A stretch of DNA of 64,000 nt from Chitinophagaceae bacterium (GTDB lineage Bacteria > Bacteroidota > Bacteroidia > Chitinophagales > Chitinophagaceae). The stretch covers positions 62,001-126,000 of the forward strand of contig JAFKGR010000004.1 in assembly GCA_017307735.1 (NCBI GenBank), in the 5' to 3' direction. The notes under the pieces were generated by a model. That model was not told where the DNA came from. It ran no database searches and was given only the letters and a program-made list of their open reading frames with translations. Shown one piece after another: positions 36,473 through 45,076 of this stretch; the first letter of the stretch is position 1, and every line of letters begins with the position of its first letter. A program made the position numbers and the translations under genes.

Positions 36473-37591
36473 TTGTCAAAAATCAAAATAACATATATCA
36501 TTTCCGGAATAGAAAAAGCCCGGGCTTTCGAGTGGATTGTGGAAAATATCAATCCAAACTCGTATGACGTCTCTTTCATTTTACTTAATAAAAAGAAATC
36601 TTTTTTCTACAATTGGTTAAAACAAAGAGGGCTTAAGACGACATTCATAAAACAAAAAAACTCCGGATCATTACCTCTGATCTTTATCAAGATTCTGATT
36701 CAACTTATAAAAAATCGACCGGACGTGGTGCACACGCATCTTTTCGATGCCAATATTACGGGACTTCTGGCAGCAAAAATTTTGGGAATCAGGAAAAGAA
36801 TTTATACCCGGCATCACTCAACTTATCATTTTGAATACTATCCTAAAGGAATAAAATTTGATAAACTTTGCAACTTTCTCGCAACACAAATAATAGCCAT
36901 CTCAGAAAACGTAAGAACAGTCTTAATTCAGAAAGAATCAGTTAATAAGAACAAAATCATTTTAATCCATCATGGCTTTGATTTGAATGAATTCACGAAT
37001 GTGGATGAACGAAGAGTGGAACTATTGCGGAATAAATATTCTATCCCTAAAGACCGGAAGCCCGTTATTGGCGTCATTTCACGTCAGATGGAGTGGAAGG
37101 GTATTCAATATATTATCCCGGCATTCTCAGAATTACTGAAAAAGTACCCGCAATCTTATCTGATACTTGCAAATGCAAATGGTCCATATAAGGAAGAAAT
37201 TAACCGTCTTATAAAAATATACCATATTGAAAATTATGTGCTGGAGATTGCTTTCGAAAACGATCTGTTTGCATTGTATAAATTATTCGATATCTATGTG
37301 CATGTTCCGATAAATGGTGAAATCGAAGCCTTTGGTCAAACCTATGTTGAGGCTCTGGCCAGCGGGATACCTTCAGTATTTACCCTGTCAGGCATTGCAA
37401 AGGAGTTCATTGTCACAGAAAAGAATGCCATGGTAGTTGATTTTTGCAACAGTTCTGAAATTGTCGGGGCCATTGACCATATAATCAGAGATGAACAACT
37501 GAAAGAATCTATTATTCATCAGGGCATGGCAGATGTCAAAATATTCGGGCTCAAACCCTTTATCAAAAAACTTGAAAATCTATATGCCTGA
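36473..37591 (+). CDS. Glycosyltransferase family 4
   Basis: A 372-residue GT-B enzyme. The donor-binding half has GVISRQMEWKGIQYIIPAF (about 201-219) and the EX7E element EAFGQTYVEALASGIPSVF (about 282-300). The start codon is TTG; no ATG is available before the first beta-strand (KITYIISGI). Its stop overlaps the start of the next gene by 8 bases. A retaining linkage is expected; the substrate is unknown. Confidence 0.88.
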   Translation: MSKIKITYIISGIEKARAFEWIVENINPNSYDVSFILLNKKKSFFYNWLKQRGLKTTFIKQKNSGSLPLIFIKILIQLIKNRPDVVHTHLFDANITGLLAAKILGIRKRIYTRHHSTYHFEYYPKGIKFDKLCNFLATQIIAISENVRTVLIQKESVNKNKIILIHHGFDLNEFTNVDERRVELLRNKYSIPKDRKPVIGVISRQMEWKGIQYIIPAFSELLKKYPQSYLILANANGPYKEEINRLIKIYHIENYVLEIAFENDLFALYKLFDIYVHVPINGEIEAFGQTYVEALASGIPSVFTLSGIAKEFIVTEKNAMVVDFCNSSEIVGAIDHIIRDEQLKESIIHQGMADVKIFGLKPFIKKLENLYA

Positions 37592-38462
37592 GCCTCTATT
37601 TTCAATCATTATCCCAACTTATAACAGAGCCGGCCTGATTAGAAAAACTATTGATTCTTTTCTGAATCAGACCTTTCGGAATTTTGAAGTAATTATTGTG
37701 GATGACGGGAGTACAGATAATACCGAAAAAGTCATTATTGCAATACCTGATTCCCGTGTCAGATATTTTAAAAAAGATAATAACGAAAGAGCTGCGGCAA
37801 GAAATTTCGGAACTCAAAAAGCAACTGGAAAATATGTGGCATTTTTTGATTCTGATGATATTGCATATCCCAACCACCTTGAAGTAGCAGCTCAATTGAT
37901 CGATAAATCTCTCTCGGAAATTTTTGCATTAAACTATGAAATTCGTGATGAAAATAATAAACTGATTAATGATTCTCAGGACTTCAGGAATATCAATCGT
38001 CAATTGATTAAAGGAAATTTATTAAGTTGTAGCCCCGTTTTCGTCAAGAGAGAAATTGCCGTCCAATTTCCATTTGATGAAGACAAAAGTCTGACAGGTT
38101 CAGAAGACTATCTTTTATGGCTTCAGTTAGCCGCGAGATATCCAATCTGTTTTTCAAATATGAGAACCTCAGCCATTATCCAGCACAGTGGCAGAAGTGT
38201 TGTCTCCTTCAGTAAGGAGGCGCTTATTAAAAGAAAAAACCTGATGTTGAGAAAAGCACTGAACGACCCGTCTATCAGTTCTTATTATAAAGGTGATTTA
38301 AACTATCTGAAAGAAAATACCTATAGTTACATTTCATTACATCTTGTGATGGGGAAACACAAAAAAGAAAGCTGGTATTATTTCCAAAAAGCGTTAGGAT
38401 TCAATTGGAAATTTTTCTTTTCAAGAAGATCCAAAGCTATTATTAAAAGATTGGTCTTTTGA
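37584..38462 (+). CDS. Glycosyltransferase family 2
   Basis: A 292-residue GT-A enzyme with FSIIIPTYNRAGLIRKTIDS, IIVDDGSTDNTEKV, FFDSDDIAYPNHL (metal site) and the SEDYLLWLQLAARYP acid motif near residue 175. I chose the ATG at 37584, which overlaps the previous gene by 8 bases; an upstream frame extension lies inside that gene and does not resemble the family. The C-terminal 60 residues are strongly basic and may sit on the membrane. Confidence 0.9.
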   Translation: MPEPLFSIIIPTYNRAGLIRKTIDSFLNQTFRNFEVIIVDDGSTDNTEKVIIAIPDSRVRYFKKDNNERAAARNFGTQKATGKYVAFFDSDDIAYPNHLEVAAQLIDKSLSEIFALNYEIRDENNKLINDSQDFRNINRQLIKGNLLSCSPVFVKREIAVQFPFDEDKSLTGSEDYLLWLQLAARYPICFSNMRTSAIIQHSGRSVVSFSKEALIKRKNLMLRKALNDPSISSYYKGDLNYLKENTYSYISLHLVMGKHKKESWYYFQKALGFNWKFFFSRRSKAIIKRLVF

Positions 38463-38581
38463 TGAATGCAGTCGTTTCATACGCTATTGTTATACAATTC
38501 ACCCTCTTATTGTCTGCCAATATGTTTAAATCAATTCCGGATGTGCCTTTATTAGCTGCTGCAACAGGGGCCACACATTAA
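38462..38581 (+). CDS. Possible 39-residue hydrophobic peptide, coupled to the preceding gene
   Basis: The stop codon of the GT2 gene overlaps an ATG as TGATG-type coupling (ATG at 38462), opening a 39-codon frame. The product starts MNAVVSYAIVIQFTLLLSAN, a possible single membrane helix, and ends at TAA 38579-38581. No family is recognised. It may be a real small membrane protein, the relic of a lost gene, or chance. Confidence 0.25.
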   Translation: MNAVVSYAIVIQFTLLLSANMFKSIPDVPLLAAATGATH

Positions 38582-38631
38582 AATTGAGGATTTTATCGTT
38601 ATAAATACAACAAGAAATCTACCCTTCAGGA

Positions 38632-39468
38632 ATGAAAATTTATGTGATCAATTTACCCCGGTCAACAAAAAGACGAAAAATGATTGAATCCAATCTGAAT
38701 AAATTAGGTCTGGATTTTGAAATTTTTGAAGCTGTTGATGGCAGGGCTTTACCTAAGGACAAATTGAATAACTACTTTGATAAAGACTTTCTCAAAAACA
38801 AACCGGATTACTATTCGCCCGGCGTAGCGGGTTGTACCTTATCTCATTTTGAACTTTATAAAAAGATAACGAAAGAAAAGGTGGAATCTGCACTTATATT
38901 GGAAGATGACGCCATCATTTCTGATGACTTACCGGAAATACTGCCTCAATTAGAAAATCAATTACGGAGGGATGAAATAATCATGCTCTATTACCAGGCC
39001 TTTTGCCAAATGAAAATTTCATTTTCTTCCATTGTCCCTGCGCTCAACAAAAAATATAATCTTTATCAGGTTAATGAACTTTATGGGTTAGGTTCAACGG
39101 TATGTTATATGATAAGTTATGAAGCTGCTAAAAGGCTGGCAGAGGGTTTATATCCATTATCCACCGCGGCAGATGACTGGCCCAAGTTTTTTCAAAGAAA
39201 TTTATTAAATGGTGTGCGGGTAGTCTATCCGTTTATAATGACACATGCCCTGGAACCCACAACCATTAATCCCGGATTGGGTGATAAAAACATTCTAAAA
39301 AAAATTCTCAATTACGCTGAGAGTAAAAAAGTATTCCCGATTTATCACATTCTGAGAAAAAGGAGGGAACGTTGCCAGATTGGAAGACGGAATTTTCAAA
39401 TTGTGGATGAAACTCCTAAAGATTTGAGGAAATCTATATCTGAGTCTGGTAATTCTGACAAAACCTAA
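38632..39468 (+). CDS. Glycosyltransferase family 25 (LPS-type)
   Basis: A 278-residue protein opening MKIYVINLPRSTKRRKMIES, with EAVDGRALP, the conserved GVAGCTLSHFELYKKI block (about 65-80) and ALILEDDAIIS (about 92-102): the characteristic GT25 set of LPS galactosyl- and glucosyltransferases such as LgtB/LpsA types. Inverting transfer of galactose to a terminal sugar is the usual activity. It may modify a lipid-linked chain or an LPS-core-like acceptor. Confidence 0.93.
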   Translation: MKIYVINLPRSTKRRKMIESNLNKLGLDFEIFEAVDGRALPKDKLNNYFDKDFLKNKPDYYSPGVAGCTLSHFELYKKITKEKVESALILEDDAIISDDLPEILPQLENQLRRDEIIMLYYQAFCQMKISFSSIVPALNKKYNLYQVNELYGLGSTVCYMISYEAAKRLAEGLYPLSTAADDWPKFFQRNLLNGVRVVYPFIMTHALEPTTINPGLGDKNILKKILNYAESKKVFPIYHILRKRRERCQIGRRNFQIVDETPKDLRKSISESGNSDKT

Positions 39469-39548
39469 TTCTCAATTTTACTAAACGTGAAAAATGGATT
39501 TTATTAATTAGGCAAAACATAAAAACTACTTTTCTCAATTAAATTCTC

Positions 39549-40784
39549 ATGCCCCACATCCTCTTCATCTCCTACGACGGCCTGACCGATCCGCTCGGTC
39601 AAAGTCAGGTGATCCCCTACTTAAAAGGGTTGAGTGGCTGTGGTTTTCGGTTCACTATTTTAAGCGCGGAAAAACCGGATAGATTCCTTCAGCAAAAAGA
39701 AGCCATAGGGAAAATATTAGAGGAATCCGGCATTAAATGGCATCCTGTTACATATCACAAATGGCCGCCGATTATCTCCACTATTTGGGATACGCAAAAA
39801 ATGAAAAGGGATGCGGTACGCTTACATAAGAAGGATCCTTTTGACATGGTTCATACCCGTTCGGGCACTCCGGCGCTTGTCGGTGTCTGGCTAAAGAAAA
39901 AACTCGGAGTTAAATTCCTGAACGACATCCGTGATTTTTACGCAGATAGCCGGGTTGACAGTGGACAATGGAATCAAAAGAAACCGGCTTATCGAATGGT
40001 TTATCGATATTTCAAAAAGAAGGAAAAAGAGCAATTGAAACTGAGTGATGGAATAGTATGTCTTACTCAGGCTGCAAAAAAGATCTTGCTTAAAAATATC
40101 GGGAATACAGACCTTCCCTTTCAGGTGATTCCGTGCAGTGTGGATATGAATCTTTTTGATCCGTCAAAAATACCGGAATCTTCCCGGCAGGAATACAAAA
40201 CAAAACTGGGAATCCGCGATGATGATCTTATTGTCAGTTACCTCGGAAGCATAGGAACATGGTACCTGGCCGACAAAGCCATGCAATATTTTAAGATTTT
40301 TTCTGAAAAAAATCCATCGGCAAAACTGTTGTTTATTTGCCCTGATCCAAAAGAAGAAGTTCTGAAAATTGCAAAAGAGGTTGGTCTTTCACCTAATAAA
40401 TTAGTCATATTAAAAGCAAAGAGAACTGAAGTTCCTGTATTGCTTTCCCTGAGCAAATATTCAGTCTTTTTCATTAAACCTTGCTTTTCCAAACAGGCAT
40501 CTTCACCCACAAAACACGGAGAAATTATGGCTATGGGGATTCCATTAGTTACCAATTCCGGAGTCGGGGATTTGGAAGAGATCATTACAAAAACAAATTC
40601 GGGGTTGCTTATTAATAATTTTACAAATGAAGAACTGACATCGATTGCTTTTGGAATGAGACTAAAAAGTTTTGATTCAGCGGCGATCAGGAAATCTGCA
40701 TTTGAATATTATGATTTGGATAAAGCGATAGAAAAATATATAAATATTTATAACCGGATTCTTGTTGATACCGTAGAAGGATAA
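39549..40784 (+). CDS. Glycosyltransferase family 4
   Basis: A 411-residue GT-B enzyme. N-terminal ILFISYDGLTDPLGQSQVIPYL is typical of a Bacteroidota GT4 group; the donor half contains VSYLGSIGTWYL (about 226-237) and the SSPTKHGEIMAMGIPLVTNSGVGDLEEI segment (about 315-343), which stands in for the EX7E motif. Function in lipid-linked oligosaccharide assembly is inferred from location. It lies 80 bases after the GT25 gene and 89 bases before glf. Confidence 0.88.
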   Translation: MPHILFISYDGLTDPLGQSQVIPYLKGLSGCGFRFTILSAEKPDRFLQQKEAIGKILEESGIKWHPVTYHKWPPIISTIWDTQKMKRDAVRLHKKDPFDMVHTRSGTPALVGVWLKKKLGVKFLNDIRDFYADSRVDSGQWNQKKPAYRMVYRYFKKKEKEQLKLSDGIVCLTQAAKKILLKNIGNTDLPFQVIPCSVDMNLFDPSKIPESSRQEYKTKLGIRDDDLIVSYLGSIGTWYLADKAMQYFKIFSEKNPSAKLLFICPDPKEEVLKIAKEVGLSPNKLVILKAKRTEVPVLLSLSKYSVFFIKPCFSKQASSPTKHGEIMAMGIPLVTNSGVGDLEEIITKTNSGLLINNFTNEELTSIAFGMRLKSFDSAAIRKSAFEYYDLDKAIEKYINIYNRILVDTVEG

Positions 40785-40873
40785 AGGATATTCTCTTTAT
40801 TCAATATTATAAAACCAAGAGATTCAAATTTTATTACTTTTATCGGTATTCTGCTTAATTCTAAAATTATTTA

Positions 40874-42034
40874 ATGCCATTTCGATTTCTCATTGTCGGA
40901 GCCGGTTTTTCCGGGAGTGTACTTGCAAGGGAACTTGTGGATCACCTCGACTGTTTTGTAGAAATCCGGGAAGAAAGAAATCATATCGCAGGCAACTGCC
41001 ATACTTATGTGGATGAGGAAACTGGTATTACCGTCCATCATTATGGGCCTCATATTTTTAATACAGATAAAAAAGAAATCTGGGATTATTTCAATCGTTA
41101 TTCAGAATTGCGGCATTATGTTCATCGGGTTAAAGCATGGCATGATGGTAAAGTTTATTCTTTGCCCATTAATATTTCTACTCTCAACCAGTTCTTCGAA
41201 AATACCTTTACGCCTGAATCTGCCAGGGAATTTCTGAACACATTGGGAGATCATTCCATCCTTCATGCCGGTAACTTTGAAGAACAGGCCATCCGGCTGC
41301 TCGGAGAAAAATTATACAAAGCTTTCTTTTACGGCTATACAAAAAAACAATGGGGATGCGAACCCAGGCTTCTTCCGGCATCCATTCTAAAACGACTCCC
41401 GATACGTTTTGATTATAATGACAATTATCACAATAATCCATACACCGGCATACCTGTAAATGGATATACAGATTTTGTTTCAAACCTGTTGAATCATCGT
41501 CGAATCAAAGTAATCCTGAATAAAAAATTCCAAAATAATTCAGATGAACTTAGCTCATCTTATGACCATATTTTTTATACAGGTTCCATTGATTCATTTT
41601 TTAATTATGAACACGGAAGGTTATCATACCGCACTTTACGATTTGAAAAAGAGATTCATGAAGGAGATTTTCAGGGGTGCCCGCAGATAAATTATTGTGA
41701 TGAAAACATCCCGTTTACAAGAATAACAGAACACAAATATTTTACACCCTGGAAAAAATTTAATAAAACCGTCATCTTCAAAGAGTATAGTTCGGAAGCT
41801 GAAAATGGGAATAATCTTTTTTATCCGAAAAGATTAAAAGCTGATAAAGATTTGCTGTCAGTTTATAGAGAAAAGGCAGGGCAATTAAAAAATATTTCCT
41901 TTTTAGGAAGACTTGGCACATACCGGTATCTCGATATGCAACATGTAATTGAAGAATCTATGGGATTTGCAAAACTCTTTGTTGAGTGCCTGAAAACAGA
42001 TTCCCCGGTACCGGTTTTTCCAAACAGAGAATAA
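40874..42034 (+). CDS. glf: UDP-galactopyranose mutase
   Basis: A 386-residue flavoenzyme converting UDP-galactopyranose to UDP-galactofuranose. The FAD-binding motif FLIVGAGFSGSVLAREL is at residues 4-20; GPHIFNTDKKEIWDYF, YGYTKKQWG and the C-terminal GRLGTYRYLDMQHVIEESM are diagnostic. Length is standard. Its presence shows that the polysaccharide contains galactofuranose, supplied to one of the GT2 enzymes nearby. Confidence 0.97.
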   Translation: MPFRFLIVGAGFSGSVLARELVDHLDCFVEIREERNHIAGNCHTYVDEETGITVHHYGPHIFNTDKKEIWDYFNRYSELRHYVHRVKAWHDGKVYSLPINISTLNQFFENTFTPESAREFLNTLGDHSILHAGNFEEQAIRLLGEKLYKAFFYGYTKKQWGCEPRLLPASILKRLPIRFDYNDNYHNNPYTGIPVNGYTDFVSNLLNHRRIKVILNKKFQNNSDELSSSYDHIFYTGSIDSFFNYEHGRLSYRTLRFEKEIHEGDFQGCPQINYCDENIPFTRITEHKYFTPWKKFNKTVIFKEYSSEAENGNNLFYPKRLKADKDLLSVYREKAGQLKNISFLGRLGTYRYLDMQHVIEESMGFAKLFVECLKTDSPVPVFPNRE

Positions 42035-42038
42035 ATTT

Positions 42039-42056
42039 TACTTGCCGGTGCAAGTA
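42039..42056. terminator. Weak hairpin between convergent genes
   Basis: A 7-base-pair stem (TACTTGC with GCAAGTA) around a CGGT loop lies five bases after the glf stop and before the convergent minus-strand gene. Neither strand has a good T tract, so its role as a terminator is uncertain. Confidence 0.3.
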
Positions 42057-42093
42057 GTGATGTATGAAAATGGATTAATCCCGGTAGCTTTTC

Positions 42094-43176
42094 TTATGCA
42101 GCCTGGCTAATTTTATTTTCGGAGATTTTAAGATCAGCAATTTTATCCAACAGGCCAAGCCAGAATTTATCCAACTCATTGGTCGAAAAATTAGATTTGG
42201 CAAATTGATAATTTAACATGGCCATTTCTCTCCGCTGATCTACATGCAATTGATACATCCAATTAATTTTTTCAATCCATTCCTTTTCATTCTTACAAAT
42301 AAAATTATTTTGGTTCTCTTGGGCCAAAGCCGAATAGGCGGGTGTATTTGAGGTAATTGTCGGGATTCCCGAAAACCAGAATGAAATCAATTTGTTGGCC
42401 GGTTTATGCCATCCATAGAGATCACTGGAATTAAGTGGAATAATACCACAATCAAATCCACTAAAAAGAATTCCGTTATTCCTCATATCCCACGGATGAA
42501 AAAATGTTTCGATCGGAAGTTCTTTAAGCAACGATTCCGTCGGGCGTTTTAGAAAGTAGGCAAACCTGGGATAAGATGGCGCTGTAACAACATGTAATTC
42601 GCAAAAAGAACTAACATTTTTAAAAACTTTTTTAAACTTCAAAAGCTGAGGAAGAACTACACCCTGGCCCTCCCAGAATAGTTTCATTTTGCCGGAAATA
42701 GAATAATCTCCTTTGACCATTGGGTATTCGTGCTCGAGATAATCCAGGTTTAGAAGAACATTAGCATTAAGTTTCTGTATTTCATCTTTGATTTTCGGAT
42801 TGGAACAAATAACAAAATCCGCAATCCTGATCCAGTCAATCAAAAGATTCCGGTGCACCAGGCAAGGTTTGTCTTCTTTACCTACCAGGTAACGTCCGGC
42901 GCCTTTAAACATCAGACTTTTCCAATCCTTTTGATAGGTAAGGCTATCCACCATTTCAAAAACGAAAATTGTTTTCGGGTTCCTCTTTTTATATTCCATC
43001 CACCTTGTAAGATTGGCAGATGCCGGCAGGAGGATCATTGCATATTGATTCTTTTCATTTGCAATTTCAAAAGTGATACGAAGCCTGTTTGCAAAAAAGG
43101 GAAATCTTCTTCTGTCGTCGGGATGCTGGAGGTCATTGCTGTAAGGGACATAACCGATCCGTAAAGTTTCAGTCAT
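42094..43176 (-). CDS. Glycosyltransferase-like protein (GT-B fold), only minus-strand gene of the locus
   Basis: A 360-residue soluble protein with GT-B-like features: an early LRIGYVPYSNDLQHPDDRRRFPFFANRL segment, a VICSNPKIKDEI loop, a donor-side region with GIIPLNSSDLYGWHKPANKLISFWFSGIPTI (about 247-277), which recalls the glycosyltransferase donor-site Lys/Glu helix, and a C-terminal helix. The EX7E motif itself is not clear. It is the only gene of opposite strand in the 40-kb locus and faces the tandem membrane proteins across a 243-base divergent gap, so it must have its own promoter. Substrate is unknown. Confidence 0.6.
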   Translation of the reverse strand: MTETLRIGYVPYSNDLQHPDDRRRFPFFANRLRITFEIANEKNQYAMILLPASANLTRWMEYKKRNPKTIFVFEMVDSLTYQKDWKSLMFKGAGRYLVGKEDKPCLVHRNLLIDWIRIADFVICSNPKIKDEIQKLNANVLLNLDYLEHEYPMVKGDYSISGKMKLFWEGQGVVLPQLLKFKKVFKNVSSFCELHVVTAPSYPRFAYFLKRPTESLLKELPIETFFHPWDMRNNGILFSGFDCGIIPLNSSDLYGWHKPANKLISFWFSGIPTITSNTPAYSALAQENQNNFICKNEKEWIEKINWMYQLHVDQRREMAMLNYQFAKSNFSTNELDKFWLGLLDKIADLKISENKISQAA

Positions 43177-43419
43177 AAATTATTCAGGTCTTAAGTTATA
43201 AAACAATGAACGAAGGATTGGGAAAGATATTGTACAGAAAACCAAAAGCCAAAACCATTGATTAGATGATGTTATTCATTAAAAAGGAATGGATCCGGGT
43301 TATTTTCTTTTATTTGATTTCTCTGGTTTGTTGTGCAAAATCTACGCTGCTACATAATAAAGGATAGGAAAAATCAGTTTATTAGAGAGCCTTACAATTA
43401 TCAAGACAAAACATCCCTA

Positions 43420-44802
43420 ATGACCCTTCTTGATCTTGTCCTGTTACCTTTCTATATCGGAATTCTTTATCTGATTTTCCGGAGGTGGAGAAAGAAAATC
43501 CCCAATGAAACCTTGAAAAAATATCACCGGCAGGCGTTTTGGGTAAAAATCTTTGCGAGTATTTTATTTGTAATTTATTATACTTATCTGACTGGAGGGG
43601 ATAGCCGTGGCTTGTATTTTAAAGAAGGTTTTAATCTATATAATCAAATCCTTTTAAATTTTGACAACCTAAAATATGTTTTTGACAAAGGAATTAATAT
43701 AGACCCAAATATTCTGGCTGACCCGGGAAATATCGGATATTTTGGATCAGAAGCAAATTTTATGGTAGTGCGCATTACCACAATACTTTGTTTTCTGACC
43801 TTTGGAAGTTATGCGGTAATTAATCTCTTTTTTGGTTGTTTTGCCCTGACCGGATTGTGGAAGATGTTTCTGTTTTTCTATGAACAACGGCCATCACTTC
43901 ATAAGGCTTTTGCTATTTCAGTACTTTTTTTCCCATCGGTTGTTTTCTGGAGTTCCGGCTTGTTAAAAGATCCGCTTAGTATCGGTTCAATGGGGTGGCT
44001 AACGTATTCACTTTATCAACTACTAAAAGGAAAGCGTATTCTGAAAAATGCAATAATCCTTTTTTTGTCAGTTTATATGCTTGCAGCAACCAAAGTTTAT
44101 ATTTTGCTTGCGTATGCACCCCTGCTTGTTCTATACCTATTGCTCATAAAATTAAAAGTTGTCAGAATTACTGTCTTTAAATACATTGTCACTCTATGCA
44201 TAATCGTTTTATCCATCTTCGTCTTTTCCAAAACATACAATTCCTACGATGACGACCTGGATAACTATGCAGTGGAAAATTTAACTTCCACCCTTGCTAC
44301 TAATAATGAAGTTTATGCCGCAATGGCAAAAGGAGGAAAGGAAGGAACCGACTCAAATTTCAAACTCGGAGCTACGTTTGATGGAACATTTACAGGAATA
44401 ATAAAAGTTGCACCCTACGCCATTGTTGCAACTTTTTACAGGCCATTCTTTTGGGAAACAAATAAAATTTCACAGTTAATGGCAGCCTTTGAAAGTATTA
44501 TCCTGCTATTTTTTACTTTAAAATTCCTGCTTCGGGCAGGTCCCTTTCGCATTTTGAAATATATTCTTTCAGACCCTCTTTGTATTTTTTGCCTTCTCTT
44601 CGGGCTTGTATTCGGGATATTTGTAGGTATCAGTACCCCTAACTTTGGTACTCTTGTACGTTATAAAATCCCCTGTATGCCGTTTTATTCAATTGCACTG
44701 TTCCTGATCCAATCGAAGATTACCGAAAAAGCGAAAAAGAAAAAAGAAAGGCAAAGTCAGGTTCAGGCAATTCCAGCTTTTGTGCCAGCCAATGCAATAT
44801 GA
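43420..44802 (+). CDS. Polytopic membrane protein, candidate polysaccharide polymerase (first paralogue)
   Basis: A 460-residue protein with about ten membrane segments and one large hydrophilic loop (about residues 280-340, containing GATFDGTFTGIIKVAPYAIVATFYRPFFWE). It is closely related to the downstream neighbour over the whole length: both start MTLLDLVLLPFYIGILYLI and share HKAFA-S-LFFPSVVFWSSG, LKD and FGTLVRYKIPCMPF. I chose the ATG at 43420 because it matches the paralogue's start. The topology and location suggest a Wzy-like polymerase, but no named family motif is recognised. The basic C-terminus (KAKKKKERQ) is cytosolic. Confidence 0.65.
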   Translation: MTLLDLVLLPFYIGILYLIFRRWRKKIPNETLKKYHRQAFWVKIFASILFVIYYTYLTGGDSRGLYFKEGFNLYNQILLNFDNLKYVFDKGINIDPNILADPGNIGYFGSEANFMVVRITTILCFLTFGSYAVINLFFGCFALTGLWKMFLFFYEQRPSLHKAFAISVLFFPSVVFWSSGLLKDPLSIGSMGWLTYSLYQLLKGKRILKNAIILFLSVYMLAATKVYILLAYAPLLVLYLLLIKLKVVRITVFKYIVTLCIIVLSIFVFSKTYNSYDDDLDNYAVENLTSTLATNNEVYAAMAKGGKEGTDSNFKLGATFDGTFTGIIKVAPYAIVATFYRPFFWETNKISQLMAAFESIILLFFTLKFLLRAGPFRILKYILSDPLCIFCLLFGLVFGIFVGISTPNFGTLVRYKIPCMPFYSIALFLIQSKITEKAKKKKERQSQVQAIPAFVPANAI

Positions 44803-45076
44803 GCCATTATTGGTTAACAATATCGTGAAGTTATTTACCAATAGTATTTTGAAATTTTCAGGGCATCATAATCAGCTTCATTTAATACAAATTATTTTCA
44901 TCAGAAGATTTAAAACAATAGAATGATTGCTGAGAAAGCCGCTAAATTCTGCAAAAACTACATAACATATTTTCAAGGTTCTTTAATTTACTTTGCAGAA
45001 AAGTTTGTGTCAGTTTTTCGTATCGATATCACTATTCAAGTTACCATTACAAATTTTTGAAAGTAAATTCGCTCTG

